The notes under the pieces are model-generated. The model searched no databases. It saw nothing but the letters and a program-made list of their open reading frames with translations, and had not been told where the DNA came from. From NCBI GenBank assembly GCA_963552605.1, contig CAUVKI010000014.1, positions 1 through 39,743 of the forward strand: a DNA stretch of 39,743 nt, read 5' to 3'. Shown piece by piece: positions 30,028 through 38,397 of the stretch. Position 1 is the stretch's first letter; every line of letters begins with the position of its first letter. This DNA is from CAUVKI01 sp963552605. GTDB taxonomy: Bacteria; Bacillota; Clostridia; Tissierellales; Peptoniphilaceae. A program made the translations under genes and the position numbers.

Positions 30028-31678
30028 TCAAAGTATCCACAAATGCCTTTAACCTGTTCTCTATGTCAATTGCCTTTGAATTTGTTTCTCCCGTGCTTTC
30101 CAAGTAAAATTTAAGCTTAGGTTCAGTGCCTGAGGGTCTTAGAGAAAGCTTTGCTCCCTCCAAGTTAAAGCACAATACATCAGCTCTCAATTTCTTATCC
30201 GAATGATTAAGATAATCGATTGTATTTATAACCGCAAGCCCTCCCGCTTCTTTCGGAGGATTGCTCCTTAGAGAATTCATAATATCCTTAAATCTAAGCT
30301 GCCCTTCTTCTCCCTCAAGAATTTTTTGCACCAAAAGATCTCTTGTAAACCCGAATTCTTCATAGATTTCTCCAAGTCTTTTCAAAAAATCAAAGCCTTT
30401 AAGTTTTGCATACCCTGCCATAATGGCAATAAGTCTTGCAGCTATTACTGCATCTTTATCTCTTGCGTGGTTTCCGTATAAAAATCCTATGCTTTCTTCA
30501 AAACCGAAAATAAATTTCTTTCCGCTTTCTTTTTCAACTTCCATAGCTTTTGCGCAAATGTTTTTAAAGCCCGTGAGTGCGTCATAAAATTCCACTCCTC
30601 GACTCTTTGCAATTTTTTCAACCAAGCTGCCTGTAACGATTGATTTAACCATAAAGGACTTTTTCAAAATCTCTTTAGGTAAATGCGAAGTCAGAAAATC
30701 AACCATAAGTATTCCTATCTGATTTCCGCTCGGATAGACGAATTTTTCATCGTCAAACAACCCTATCGCCAATCTGTCGCAGTCAGGGTCGGTGGCAATT
30801 AGCAAATCGGCTTTGACTTCTTTTGCAAGCTTTTCGGAAAGTTTAAAAGCTTTCGGGTCTTCCGGATTGGGATAACCTACTGTGGTGAAATCCGGGTCGG
30901 GAAGTTCCTGCTCAGGTACGACATAGACATTTTTAAATCCCGATTTTTCAAGCACAAACCTCACGGGAAGATTTCCGGTTCCATTTAGGGGAGTGTAGAC
31001 AATCTTTACGGTGTCATCAAATTGCGCATTGAAATCATAAGACAGAACAGATTTAAAGAAACTTTCTTCAAGCTCTCCTCCGACTCTCGTGATAAAAGCT
31101 TCCTGTCCGACTTCAAAGCTTTTGTAAATTCCATATCCTCCAACCCCTTTTATTTTTTGAGAAAGCCCGTCCGAAATTTCAAACGAAATCTGCGCCCCGT
31201 CCTCCCAATAAACTTTATATCCGTTATAGTCTTTAGGGTTATGGCTTGCGGTAATCATTATACCCGCCTTGGTTTTAAGATTTAAGACGGAAAAAGAAAG
31301 GAGAGGGGTTGTCTTAAAATCATCAAAAAGATAAACTCTAATCCCGTTTGCCGCAAAAATTTCGGCGGAGAGTCTTGCGAACTCTTTCGACTTATGCCTT
31401 ATATCATAGGCTATTACTATTCCTCTTTGCTTGGCTTCTTCTCCCAACTCGGAGATATAGGAGGCTATGCCCTGCGCCGCTCTTGCAACCGTCATATCGT
31501 TCATACGGTTCGTTCCCTCTCCGAGTTTCCCTCTCAGACCTGCCGTGCCGAAAGAAAGCTCTTTGTAAAATCTGTCATTGAGTTCGTCTTTGTCTCCCTT
31601 TTCAACCAACGCTTTCGTTTCTTTTTTGTATTCTTCGGGAATATTTTTACTTTCCAGCCATTCATTCAAAAAAGTCAT
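30017..31678 (-). CDS. Phospho-sugar mutase (alpha-phosphoglucomutase type)
   Basis: Encodes 553 residues from ATG 31678, which overlaps the cobC stop (ATGA). Family motifs are complete: the phospho-Ser loop TASHNPKDYNGYKVYW near residue 140, the metal loop ATDPDCDR near 295, the sugar loop FGFEESIG near 395, and the phosphate-binding RPSGTEPKLKFY near the C-terminus. It interconverts hexose 1- and 6-phosphates, feeding cell-envelope sugar nucleotides; the closest type is the PgcA/phosphoglucomutase group, though a phosphopentomutase or phosphomannomutase role cannot be excluded. It sits in the cobalamin operon by overlap, without an obvious pathway link. Confidence 0.92.
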   Translation of the reverse strand: MTFLNEWLESKNIPEEYKKETKALVEKGDKDELNDRFYKELSFGTAGLRGKLGEGTNRMNDMTVARAAQGIASYISELGEEAKQRGIVIAYDIRHKSKEFARLSAEIFAANGIRVYLFDDFKTTPLLSFSVLNLKTKAGIMITASHNPKDYNGYKVYWEDGAQISFEISDGLSQKIKGVGGYGIYKSFEVGQEAFITRVGGELEESFFKSVLSYDFNAQFDDTVKIVYTPLNGTGNLPVRFVLEKSGFKNVYVVPEQELPDPDFTTVGYPNPEDPKAFKLSEKLAKEVKADLLIATDPDCDRLAIGLFDDEKFVYPSGNQIGILMVDFLTSHLPKEILKKSFMVKSIVTGSLVEKIAKSRGVEFYDALTGFKNICAKAMEVEKESGKKFIFGFEESIGFLYGNHARDKDAVIAARLIAIMAGYAKLKGFDFLKRLGEIYEEFGFTRDLLVQKILEGEEGQLRFKDIMNSLRSNPPKEAGGLAVINTIDYLNHSDKKLRADVLCFNLEGAKLSLRPSGTEPKLKFYLESTGETNSKAIDIENRLKAFVDTLIEG

Positions 31679-32229
31679 ACGTTTAATGCCTCCAAGTACC
31701 AACTTCCCATATTCTCGCCAATCACACTTATCTTTGCATTATGCAAAATCAAATTCAAAGAGAGCAGAGGATTTTCAAAAACCGATGAGATAAGCATACT
31801 CATAAAGCAGGCGTGAGTGAAACAAAGGATATTCCCCCCCTCGGTTTTCAGTTTATCCCTGAGAAGTATTGCACGATTATAGACCTCCTGCAAGCTTTCA
31901 GAGCCGTCAACCTTGGCATTTAGGGGATCTTTTTTCTCCTGCTTATAAAATTCGGAATTAAAATATTCCTCATAGGTCTTCCCCTCAAATCCGGTGCGCT
32001 GTTCATGCAAAAGCTCTTCGATTTCATATTTGTCCGTAAAATATTCGCAAGTTTCAACCGCTCTTTTGAAAGGGCTTGAAAGCACCTTATCTATTTTATA
32101 ATTTTCCAGCCTCTTTGCGCACTCAAATGCCTGCGCTCTTCCCTTTTCAGTAAGGGGGGTATGAGGATATGCCAAAACTTTAGCGGCATTTCCCTCGCTC
32201 TCTCCGTGACGAACCAAAATTATTTTCAT
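31675..32229 (-). CDS. cobC: Histidine phosphatase, probable alpha-ribazole-5'-phosphate phosphatase
   Basis: Encodes 184 residues. The phospho-His motif LVRHGES is at residues 5-11 (His8), with SSPFKRAVET near residue 55 and CFTHACFMS near 140 supplying the second His. It belongs to the phosphoglycerate-mutase-like superfamily, and its place between cobS and the mutase in a cob operon points to CobC, which removes the 5'-phosphate from alpha-ribazole phosphate or adenosylcobalamin phosphate. Four-base overlaps exist with both neighbours. Function is inferred from context; the fold is certain. Confidence 0.85.
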   Translation of the reverse strand: MKIILVRHGESEGNAAKVLAYPHTPLTEKGRAQAFECAKRLENYKIDKVLSSPFKRAVETCEYFTDKYEIEELLHEQRTGFEGKTYEEYFNSEFYKQEKKDPLNAKVDGSESLQEVYNRAILLRDKLKTEGGNILCFTHACFMSMLISSVFENPLLSLNLILHNAKISVIGENMGSWYLEALNV

Positions 32230-32963
32230 ATGCTACCTCCGCTTTTCATAAGAATAAAAATTAAAAGGGTGAGCGCCTCCGAAATCTCTATAAACGCCCC
32301 ATATATATCCCCGCTCACCCCTCCGATTTTATTATAAGCCATATTTCTCAAAACAACCATATAAAAAAGCACCGCCAAGAAGCTTACGGCACCAATCGGT
32401 TTTTTAATCACAAGCACCGACAGATATAAAACTGCCGGAAAAATTGCATACAAAGGTTTTACGGATTTCTGCTCAAGTGATCCGAGACCTTTATCACTCG
32501 GAGATTTTCCTATAACGAAAAAAATCGGAACGGCAAATCTCGCATTTGCCGCAGCAGTTATAAGTGCGACAGGCTCCGAAAGCTTTGCAATAAAAATCAA
32601 CTTTGACGACAACAAAAAAAATAATGCCAAAACTCCGAAAGTTCCCACTCTTGAATCTTTCATAATGTTATAGCTTTCTTCCTTGGATTTTCCGCAGAAA
32701 AAACCGTCCGCCGTGTCGGACACTCCGTCAAGATGAAGTCCTCCGGTAAATCCCGCCATCAGAAAGGTAATCAGCAGTGCTCTAATCCAAGGGTCAAAAT
32801 CCGACATCAAAAAATAAACCGAAAAATAAATTCCGCCCAAGACCAAACCCACCGCTCCATAGTAAAGATTGGATATTCTATGGTTTTTTTCGTTAAAATC
32901 TATTGCAATAGGAATGGGTATCCTTGTGAGGAACTGAAAAGCCAAAATCAATCCGTCAATCAT
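32226..32963 (-). CDS. cobS: Adenosylcobinamide-GDP ribazoletransferase (cobalamin synthase)
   Basis: Encodes 245 residues, an integral membrane protein with about six or seven spans. The start DGLILAFQFLTRIPIP and the motif GGLHLDGVSDTADGFFCGKS near residue 65, with its Asp residues that bind metal, are diagnostic for CobS. The enzyme joins adenosylcobinamide-GDP with alpha-ribazole (or its phosphate) at the membrane, the last bond-forming step of cobalamin synthesis. Overlaps cobU and cobC by four bases each. Length is normal. Confidence 0.95.
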   Translation of the reverse strand: MIDGLILAFQFLTRIPIPIAIDFNEKNHRISNLYYGAVGLVLGGIYFSVYFLMSDFDPWIRALLITFLMAGFTGGLHLDGVSDTADGFFCGKSKEESYNIMKDSRVGTFGVLALFFLLSSKLIFIAKLSEPVALITAAANARFAVPIFFVIGKSPSDKGLGSLEQKSVKPLYAIFPAVLYLSVLVIKKPIGAVSFLAVLFYMVVLRNMAYNKIGGVSGDIYGAFIEISEALTLLIFILMKSGGSI

Positions 32964-33496
32964 TTAAGCCTCATCGGAGCACCCGACACAACAAAAAAAG
33001 CTCCGTCGGATAATGCCTGAGCTTTTTGGTTTATTCTTCCCAAAATATCCGTAAAAGTTCTCCCCACGATATCCATAGAAATCATAGTCATTCCTATCTC
33101 GTTTGAAACGGCATAGAGATTTTTATTCAAAGCTCTTATCTTGGAAAAAAAAGTTTCTATTTCCAAAGCCGCTTCGTCTTCGATTTGTCTTATCAAAAGA
33201 GGACTAAGCTCTTTATCAAAAGATAATTCATACATAATCCTCGAGACCAGATTGGTTATACAGTCCAAGAGATAATATTTTTCTTCTCCTATCGCCTCGG
33301 ATAAATTTCTATACCCTTCAAAGGTGCGCCACGAGGAGGGACGACGCTCCCTATGCTTCTTAATTCTATCCTTCATCTCAAAATCTTTATCATCATAATA
33401 TGCGGTGGCTATATAGCACACATCTTTTCCTGTAAGCTCGGCTTCCGCGAATGCACTCTTGCCGCTTCTCTCTCCGCCCGTTATATAAACTATCAT
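32960..33496 (-). CDS. cobU: Bifunctional adenosylcobinamide kinase/guanylyltransferase
   Basis: Encodes 178 residues. The P-loop GGERSGKSAFAE is at residues 7-18. The guanylylated His lies in KKHRERRPSSW near residue 46, with the RRPSSW signature that follows it. Further family sequence is YLLDCITNLVS and VSNEIGMTMI. The enzyme phosphorylates adenosylcobinamide and then transfers GMP to give adenosylcobinamide-GDP, the substrate of CobS next door. It also allows salvage of imported cobinamide. Overlaps cobT and cobS by four bases each. Confidence 0.95.
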   Translation of the reverse strand: MIVYITGGERSGKSAFAEAELTGKDVCYIATAYYDDKDFEMKDRIKKHRERRPSSWRTFEGYRNLSEAIGEEKYYLLDCITNLVSRIMYELSFDKELSPLLIRQIEDEAALEIETFFSKIRALNKNLYAVSNEIGMTMISMDIVGRTFTDILGRINQKAQALSDGAFFVVSGAPMRLK

Positions 33497-34572
33497 TTTT
33501 CAGTTTCCTCACTGCGAAAATCTTTCAAATAACTCCCGTCCACTCTCGAGTTCTCAAATCTGTACATATTCCTATAGAGATAGAGCGCATCTTCCAAAAT
33601 CGAAAGTGCAAGCGGACAGCCGCTTCCCTCTCCAAGCCGCATATCGAGCTCCAAAAAAGGTTTGAGTGAAAGTTCGCCGATAACGACGTTTGTTCCCCTT
33701 TCAGCCGAGCAATGCGAGGAAATCATATAGTCAACCGCATATTCACAAAGTCTTTTGGAGAGGAGTGCCGCAACCGATGAAATGAAACCGTCAAGTATCA
33801 CAGGCACTTTATTTTTTGCAGCGGAAAGATAAAACCCCGCCATTGCACCTATGTCAAATCCTCCGACTTTTGAAAGCACTTCTATCGGATTTTTTCCGTC
33901 AGGCTTGTGAAAGTTCAAAGCATTTTTTATGACCTCTTTTTTATGAATAAGAGCATTATTATTTACGCCTGCACCCCGACCGACTGTTTCATCAACACCG
34001 AAAGAAGTCAACGCGGACAATACCGCCGAAGAAGTCGAAGTGTTTCCTATTCCAAGCTCCCCTGCCATAAAAATATTATATCCCTCGTAAAAAAGTTCAT
34101 CACCCATCTCAATGCCCGCTTCAATCGCACTGACGGCTTCTTCTTTAGTCATAGCCCTTTCTTTTGAGAAATTTCCGGTTCCAAGCGCTACTTTTTTATT
34201 CACGAATCTTTCATCAGGATCGCACAAAAGCCCGACATCTACAATATAAAGATCTATGTTATGACGCTTAGCCAAAAGTGCCGCCGCCGTATTTCCGAGT
34301 ACCATCTGCTCCGCAATCAGAGCCGTCTGATCTTTAGGCTGACAGCTCACTCCCTCGTCAACAATTCCGTTATCCGCACAAAATACACACCAAGCTCTTT
34401 TATTCGGATTATAATTCTCATCACCCGTTATGGCGATAACTCTTGAGGAAATTTCCTCAAGCTTCCCAAGACTCCCCACAGGGTGTGCAAGCTCATTCCA
34501 ACTCCTTAACAAAGCGGAATAATACTCTTTGTCAAAAGGCTGAATTTTTTTTATGGTTTCTTCAAGTTTCAT
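33493..34572 (-). CDS. cobT: Nicotinate-nucleotide:dimethylbenzimidazole phosphoribosyltransferase
   Basis: Encodes 359 residues. Family motifs are clear: SWNELAHPVGSLGKLE near residue 25, VFCADNGIVDEGVS near 85, GELGIGNTSTSSAVLSAL near 170, and the catalytic Glu in MRLGEGSGCPLAL near 315. The enzyme exchanges the base of nicotinate mononucleotide for 5,6-dimethylbenzimidazole (or another lower-ligand base), yielding alpha-ribazole phosphate. No bluB or bza gene for making the base is in the window, so the base is made elsewhere or imported. Overlaps cobD and cobU by four bases each. Confidence 0.95.
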   Translation of the reverse strand: MKLEETIKKIQPFDKEYYSALLRSWNELAHPVGSLGKLEEISSRVIAITGDENYNPNKRAWCVFCADNGIVDEGVSCQPKDQTALIAEQMVLGNTAAALLAKRHNIDLYIVDVGLLCDPDERFVNKKVALGTGNFSKERAMTKEEAVSAIEAGIEMGDELFYEGYNIFMAGELGIGNTSTSSAVLSALTSFGVDETVGRGAGVNNNALIHKKEVIKNALNFHKPDGKNPIEVLSKVGGFDIGAMAGFYLSAAKNKVPVILDGFISSVAALLSKRLCEYAVDYMISSHCSAERGTNVVIGELSLKPFLELDMRLGEGSGCPLALSILEDALYLYRNMYRFENSRVDGSYLKDFRSEETEK

Positions 34573-35573
34573 ATGGTCTCCGCTTTCTTCAACGCCTCAA
34601 TCAATCTGTCGTTATCTTCAGCAGTGCGGATAGCAAACCTGAGATATTCACCTCCAAGAATTTTCGGTCCAAAGCTTCTCGCCATTATTTTGCAGTTAAG
34701 CAAAAATTGAAAAACCTCATTCGCACTTATTCTTTCCATTTTTAGCAGGTAGAAGTTTGCATCCGTTTTCATCATAGTAAAATCGATTAATTTCTCATAG
34801 AGTTTTTCAAGTCTTTCCCTCTCTTCCCTTATTAAAGCTTTTGATTCTGAGATAAACTCATAATCCTTGAAAATCACTTCGCTTATCGGCTCGACCATAG
34901 CGTTAAGCGACCAAGGATTTTGCCTTTTTGAAATCATATCCACTCTCTCCTCGCTCATCGCTCCATAGCCGAACCTAAGCCCGGGAAGCCCGAAAAATTT
35001 GGTGGCGGCACGAATTATTGCACAAAAATCATAGTTGTATGAGCCGAAAAATTCTATGCTGTCCCTTTCTCTATCCGCAAACTCTATAAAGGTTTCATCC
35101 AACACTAAAAACGCCCCGACGGCTCTCACTTTGCAATAAAGTTTTTCAATATCAAGTTCCAAAAGTTTTCCTGTGGGGTTGTTGGGGTTTCCTAAAATCA
35201 CCATATCGCCTTTTTTCAAAAAACTTTCATCAAGAAGCTCTACAGGAACTCCGTGAATATTTGCCCTATTCCTATATTCGGAAAAGCAAGGCTCCATAAT
35301 CAAAACTCTTGAGGCATTTTGAATCAACAAATCTATCAGCTCCATAGAGCCGTTTCCAAGTGCCGTAAACTTTTCCTCGACACCCAAATACTCGGAAACA
35401 TTCTTGCGCACAACCCTGTAATGATAATCGGGATAACTCGAAAGTATTGTAACGTTTTCGATCAGAGTTTTCCCAACTCTTTCAGGATAACCCAAAGGGT
35501 TCACATTAACACTGAAATCCAACCCGTCTTTTGGAAAATCGGGATAATCTCCCAATATACCTCCATGTATCAA
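34569..35573 (-). CDS. cobD: Threonine-phosphate decarboxylase (CobD-type PLP enzyme)
   Basis: Encodes 334 residues of fold-type I PLP enzyme related to histidinol-phosphate aminotransferase. IHGGILGDYPDFPKDGLDFSVN is at the start, LGNPNNPTG near residue 150, LDETFIEF (the Asp that contacts the PLP ring) near 175, and ATKFFGLPGLRFGYG with the Schiff-base Lys near 210. In a cob operon beside cbiB and cobO this is CobD, which makes (R)-1-amino-2-propanol phosphate for CbiB from threonine phosphate. A HisC role is less likely because no his genes are nearby. Overlaps cobO and cobT by four bases each. Confidence 0.9.
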   Translation of the reverse strand: MIHGGILGDYPDFPKDGLDFSVNVNPLGYPERVGKTLIENVTILSSYPDYHYRVVRKNVSEYLGVEEKFTALGNGSMELIDLLIQNASRVLIMEPCFSEYRNRANIHGVPVELLDESFLKKGDMVILGNPNNPTGKLLELDIEKLYCKVRAVGAFLVLDETFIEFADRERDSIEFFGSYNYDFCAIIRAATKFFGLPGLRFGYGAMSEERVDMISKRQNPWSLNAMVEPISEVIFKDYEFISESKALIREERERLEKLYEKLIDFTMMKTDANFYLLKMERISANEVFQFLLNCKIMARSFGPKILGGEYLRFAIRTAEDNDRLIEALKKAETI

Positions 35574-36088
35574 GCCTCAATTCCCTCTCTTGCCATAACA
35601 CCTTGCCTGTAATAATGTTTTATCTCCCGCATTTCCGTAACCAAGTCCGCTCTCTCCAAAATTTCATCTTTTGCATACCTTCCCGTTATTATAAGCTCTG
35701 TATGCTCGGGTTTACTTTCAATCAAATCTATCACATCTTCAACGGAAATGAGATTATAAAATAGTGCAATATTAAGCTCATCACACACAACCAAATCATA
35801 TTCTCCTGAGATAAGTTTTTCCTTAATTTCCCTTAGTCCTTCCCTCGCCTTGTCTATATCCTCCTGTATGGGTTTTCCGTGAATAAAAACGGCTCTTCCG
35901 TATTGCTTAAGCTCAAAATTTTTCAAAAACTCCGCCGCCTTAAGCTCACTATAATCCATTCCCTTTGTAAACTGACCGTAAAAAACTTTATACCCAGCAC
36001 ACACCGCCCTCAATGAAAGTCCGAGTGAAGCTGTGGTCTTACCTTTTCCGTTTCCGGTGTAAACCTGCACATAGCCTTTATCCTTCAT
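35570..36088 (-). CDS. cobO: Cob(I)yrinic acid a,c-diamide adenosyltransferase
   Basis: Encodes 172 residues. The P-loop YTGNGKGKTTASLG lies at residues 10-23, in the inverted orientation typical of CobO/BtuR, with FYGQFTKGMDYSE and LVVCDELNIAL following. The enzyme attaches the adenosyl group of ATP to the cobalt of corrinoids. It serves both de novo synthesis and salvage. The start ATG follows AGGAGGATG, 13 bases after cbiB, the only real gap in the operon's middle. Overlaps cobD by four bases. Confidence 0.94.
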   Translation of the reverse strand: MKDKGYVQVYTGNGKGKTTASLGLSLRAVCAGYKVFYGQFTKGMDYSELKAAEFLKNFELKQYGRAVFIHGKPIQEDIDKAREGLREIKEKLISGEYDLVVCDELNIALFYNLISVEDVIDLIESKPEHTELIITGRYAKDEILERADLVTEMREIKHYYRQGVMAREGIEA

Positions 36089-36101
36089 ACATCCTCCTCG
36101 T

Positions 36102-37055
36102 CTAAGTCAAAAAGCTTAAACCTGTCGCAATTAACAAAAACAACAGCTCAGAGCGAAACATAATATTCACTGCTCCATGGATATGCTCCGAATTTATCTT
36201 ATAAATCTCATCTCCTATCACGCCATCATTTTGTTTTTTTCCTCCATATGTCCTCTCTCCTCCGAGAGAAATTCCCAAAAGCCCAGCCATCATCGCCTCG
36301 GGCTTTGCACTGTTGGGGCTTTTATGTTTGTTTTTATCTCTAAAGAAAACTTTAATCCCTCGCCCTATGTCATATATTCCCAATGAAGATACAGCCATTA
36401 AAAAAGCGGTAAGCCTTGCAGGAATAAAATTCCAAATATCGTCGTTTATAGCCGGAAAAAATCCTAAGTTTTCATACCGCTCATTTTTGTATCCAAGCAT
36501 TGAGTCCATAGTATTCACCATCTTATAAGCAAAGGCTCCCGGCGCATCAAACAATAAAGCAAAAAAAAGCGGAGCTATCACTCCGTCCGAAGCATTTTCG
36601 GCAACGGTTTCAATCGTCGCCTTTAGAACTTCTTCTTCAGATAATTTATCCGTGTCTCTCCCCACGAACATCGCTACAACCCTTCGTCCGTCCTCCACGG
36701 ATTTCTCCAAAGCTTTTTTTACTGAAACCGCCGCATCTCTCAAAGAACCTGCCGCATCAGATGAAAATAAAATGTAAATTCTTATAAGATGAGCGGGGAG
36801 TCCGGAAACGGATTTGAGCAAAAAAAACGAAATCGAAAAAACCGTTACCACATTAAAGAGCGTAATCAAAAATCCCACCGCTTTATACAATATGTGGCTT
36901 TTAGGAAACTTTCTTATTATGCTCTCCTCTTTGGATATTATCAAACCGAACAGCTGAACCGGATGATAGAGCCACACGGGATCCCCTATAAAAAAATCCA
37001 AAATGCAGGCAACCCACAAATCGATTAAAAAATCTCCCCTGCTAAAAATCCACAT
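36102..37055 (-). CDS. cbiB: Adenosylcobinamide-phosphate synthase
   Basis: Encodes 317 residues from ATG 37055, with about five membrane spans. Diagnostic sequence includes CILDFFIGDPVWLYHPVQLFG near residue 17, VGRDTDKLSEEEVLKATIETVAENASDGVIAPLFF near 130-165, YKMVNTMDSMLGYKNERYENLG, and NSAKPEAMMAGLLGI. It couples aminopropanol phosphate to cobyric acid. The start is uncertain: ATG 37055 has AGGTC close by, while a GGGGAG lies downstream and would suit an internal start near residue 15. It overlaps the cobQ end by 14 bases. Confidence 0.93.
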   Translation of the reverse strand: MWIFSRGDFLIDLWVACILDFFIGDPVWLYHPVQLFGLIISKEESIIRKFPKSHILYKAVGFLITLFNVVTVFSISFFLLKSVSGLPAHLIRIYILFSSDAAGSLRDAAVSVKKALEKSVEDGRRVVAMFVGRDTDKLSEEEVLKATIETVAENASDGVIAPLFFALLFDAPGAFAYKMVNTMDSMLGYKNERYENLGFFPAINDDIWNFIPARLTAFLMAVSSLGIYDIGRGIKVFFRDKNKHKSPNSAKPEAMMAGLLGISLGGERTYGGKKQNDGVIGDEIYKINSEHIHGAVNIMFRSELLFLLIATGLSFLT

Positions 37056-37890
37056 CAAGACCTGCCGCTTCCGAAATTTTTTTCATATCTACATTAGATT
37101 TCACGACTTGTGCAAGCCTTTCAAGCTCTCTGTCAATCTCCTCGGGAGTTTGCGGATTATAATTACAGAGCTTTTCATAATCCCTAAGGGAATCCTCGTC
37201 CGCAAGTTCCAGCCTTGTGTACGGCACAAGCCCCAAAACGGGCTTGGAAGTCAGTTTCTCTATCTGCTTAAAGCCGGATCGGATAAGAGACGGATCACCC
37301 CTGAACTTATTTATAATCAATCCTTTAATTCGGGAACGCTCCTTTTCCGGCATAAGCATTACAGTCCCGTAGAGTGCTGCAAACACTCCCCCTCTGTCTA
37401 TATCTCCCACAAGAAGCACGGAGGAGTCCACCATATTTGCAAGCCCCATATTTACTATATCGTCATCCCACAGGTTAATTTCCGCAGGACTTCCCGCACC
37501 CTCGATCAAAACAATATCGTTTTCCCTCTCCAAAGCGTCGAAATCTTCCATAATTATTTTTTTAAGCTCCGTTTTGTAGGCAAAATATTCAGCTGCTTTC
37601 ATATTCCCATGAGATTTGCCGTTCACCACAACCTCAGAACCTATGTCTGAATTGGGAATTAACAATATGGGATTCATACGAATATCGGGTTCTTTCCTCG
37701 CCGCCAACGCTTGAAGGGCTTGAGCCGAACTCATCCTATGTTCTCCCAGTGCGGTAAAAACTCTTGACATATTTTGCGACTTGAAAGGAGCGACCTTCAA
37801 CCCCGCATTGGAAAAAATTCTCGCAAATGCCGCCACCAATACGGACTTCCCGACAGATGAAGATGTCCCTTGTATCATCAGCCTAGCCAT
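37042..37890 (-). CDS. cobQ: Cobyric acid synthase lacking its glutamine amidotransferase domain
   Basis: Encodes 282 residues, against about 490-510 for normal CobQ/CbiP. Residues 1-235 are the complete dethiobiotin-synthetase-like ATPase: GTSSSVGKS at residues 9-17, PFKSQNMS, EGAGSPAEINL, GDIDRGGVFAALYGT, NKFRGD, and LGLVPYTRLELADEDSL. Residues ~249-282 match the normal extreme C-terminus (EEIDRELERLAQVVKSNVDM). The region between, which should hold the class I amidotransferase with its catalytic Cys and His, is missing with the frame intact. The enzyme amidates cobyrinic acid diamide at four positions; without the domain it would need free ammonia or a separate glutaminase, and none is encoded nearby. 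ATG overlaps the preceding stop. Confidence 0.88.
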   Translation of the reverse strand: MARLMIQGTSSSVGKSVLVAAFARIFSNAGLKVAPFKSQNMSRVFTALGEHRMSSAQALQALAARKEPDIRMNPILLIPNSDIGSEVVVNGKSHGNMKAAEYFAYKTELKKIIMEDFDALERENDIVLIEGAGSPAEINLWDDDIVNMGLANMVDSSVLLVGDIDRGGVFAALYGTVMLMPEKERSRIKGLIINKFRGDPSLIRSGFKQIEKLTSKPVLGLVPYTRLELADEDSLRDYEKLCNYNPQTPEEIDRELERLAQVVKSNVDMKKISEAAGLDVDF

Positions 37891-38257
37891 TTTCCACTCC
37901 CATTTCTTTAAGCTCCGACTCGTCTAAAAGTATCAAATCACAAACTCCTGCCCTCATCTCGATATGATGGCGAAACTCGTGAGATAAAACTTTTTTTAAT
38001 TCTTCAAAAATTTCCTTCTCCGACAAGCAGGAAAAAACCTCACGAAAAGAGCCGTAAAAAATCTCTATTGAGTTTCCCAAAATATCCCTTTTATACTGCC
38101 CCATAATGTAAACGGGTCTATGTGGAAAAGATTTCGGGTGAAGCTTTGTTTCCGAGGAAAGAGAAATCCCACCGTTTAATTCCTCATAAAACTCTATCGG
38201 CATTTCCTCCGCAGCCTTATTCGAAAAAATCTCGACCCTGTCAATATCAGGAAACAT
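37883..38257 (-). CDS. Minimal zincin-type metallopeptidase
   Basis: Encodes 124 residues. The zinc motif HEFRH lies near residue 91 in LSHEFRHHIEMRAG, as in the small PF06262-type metallopeptidase family. The segment FYEELNGGISL near residue 22 is also typical. The C-terminal third is acidic. No signal peptide is seen. It is the first gene of the cobalamin operon and ends eight bases inside cobQ, so it is co-transcribed and coupled. GGAGGA precedes the ATG. Its role in a cob operon is unknown; a link to corrinoid or metal handling would be a guess. Confidence 0.8.
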   Translation of the reverse strand: MFPDIDRVEIFSNKAAEEMPIEFYEELNGGISLSSETKLHPKSFPHRPVYIMGQYKRDILGNSIEIFYGSFREVFSCLSEKEIFEELKKVLSHEFRHHIEMRAGVCDLILLDESELKEMGVENG

Positions 38258-38343
38258 TTATCCTCCAAAATTAATTTTTACAATTAACGAATACACACGA
38301 ATTTTTGCGATCACAAAATAGATATAACCATACTTCTATATGA

Positions 38344-38372
38344 ATAATAGTATAACACTAAAAGACAGTCAA
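38344..38372 (-). promoter_or_regulatory. Promoter of the cobalamin operon
   Basis: On the minus strand TTGACT (38372-38367) and TATTAT (38349-38344) are 17 bases apart. Transcription would start near 38336, leaving an ~80-base leader. That leader has no B12-box (GCCACTG type) or other cobalamin riboswitch element. Copy C of the dispersed repeat ends 25 bases upstream of the -35. Confidence 0.75.
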
Positions 38373-38397
38373 GCATAGTTTTGAAAGCACACACGAC

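Noticed and set aside
34569..35573. Histidinol-phosphate aminotransferase (hisC)
   Set aside because: The fold is shared, but the gene overlaps cobO and cobT in a cobalamin operon with no histidine genes, so CobD is the better call.
37003..37650. 215-codon open frame on the plus strand opposite cobQ/cbiB
   Set aside because: Shadow of the cobQ coding frame: His- and Cys-rich random-looking protein with no ribosome site.
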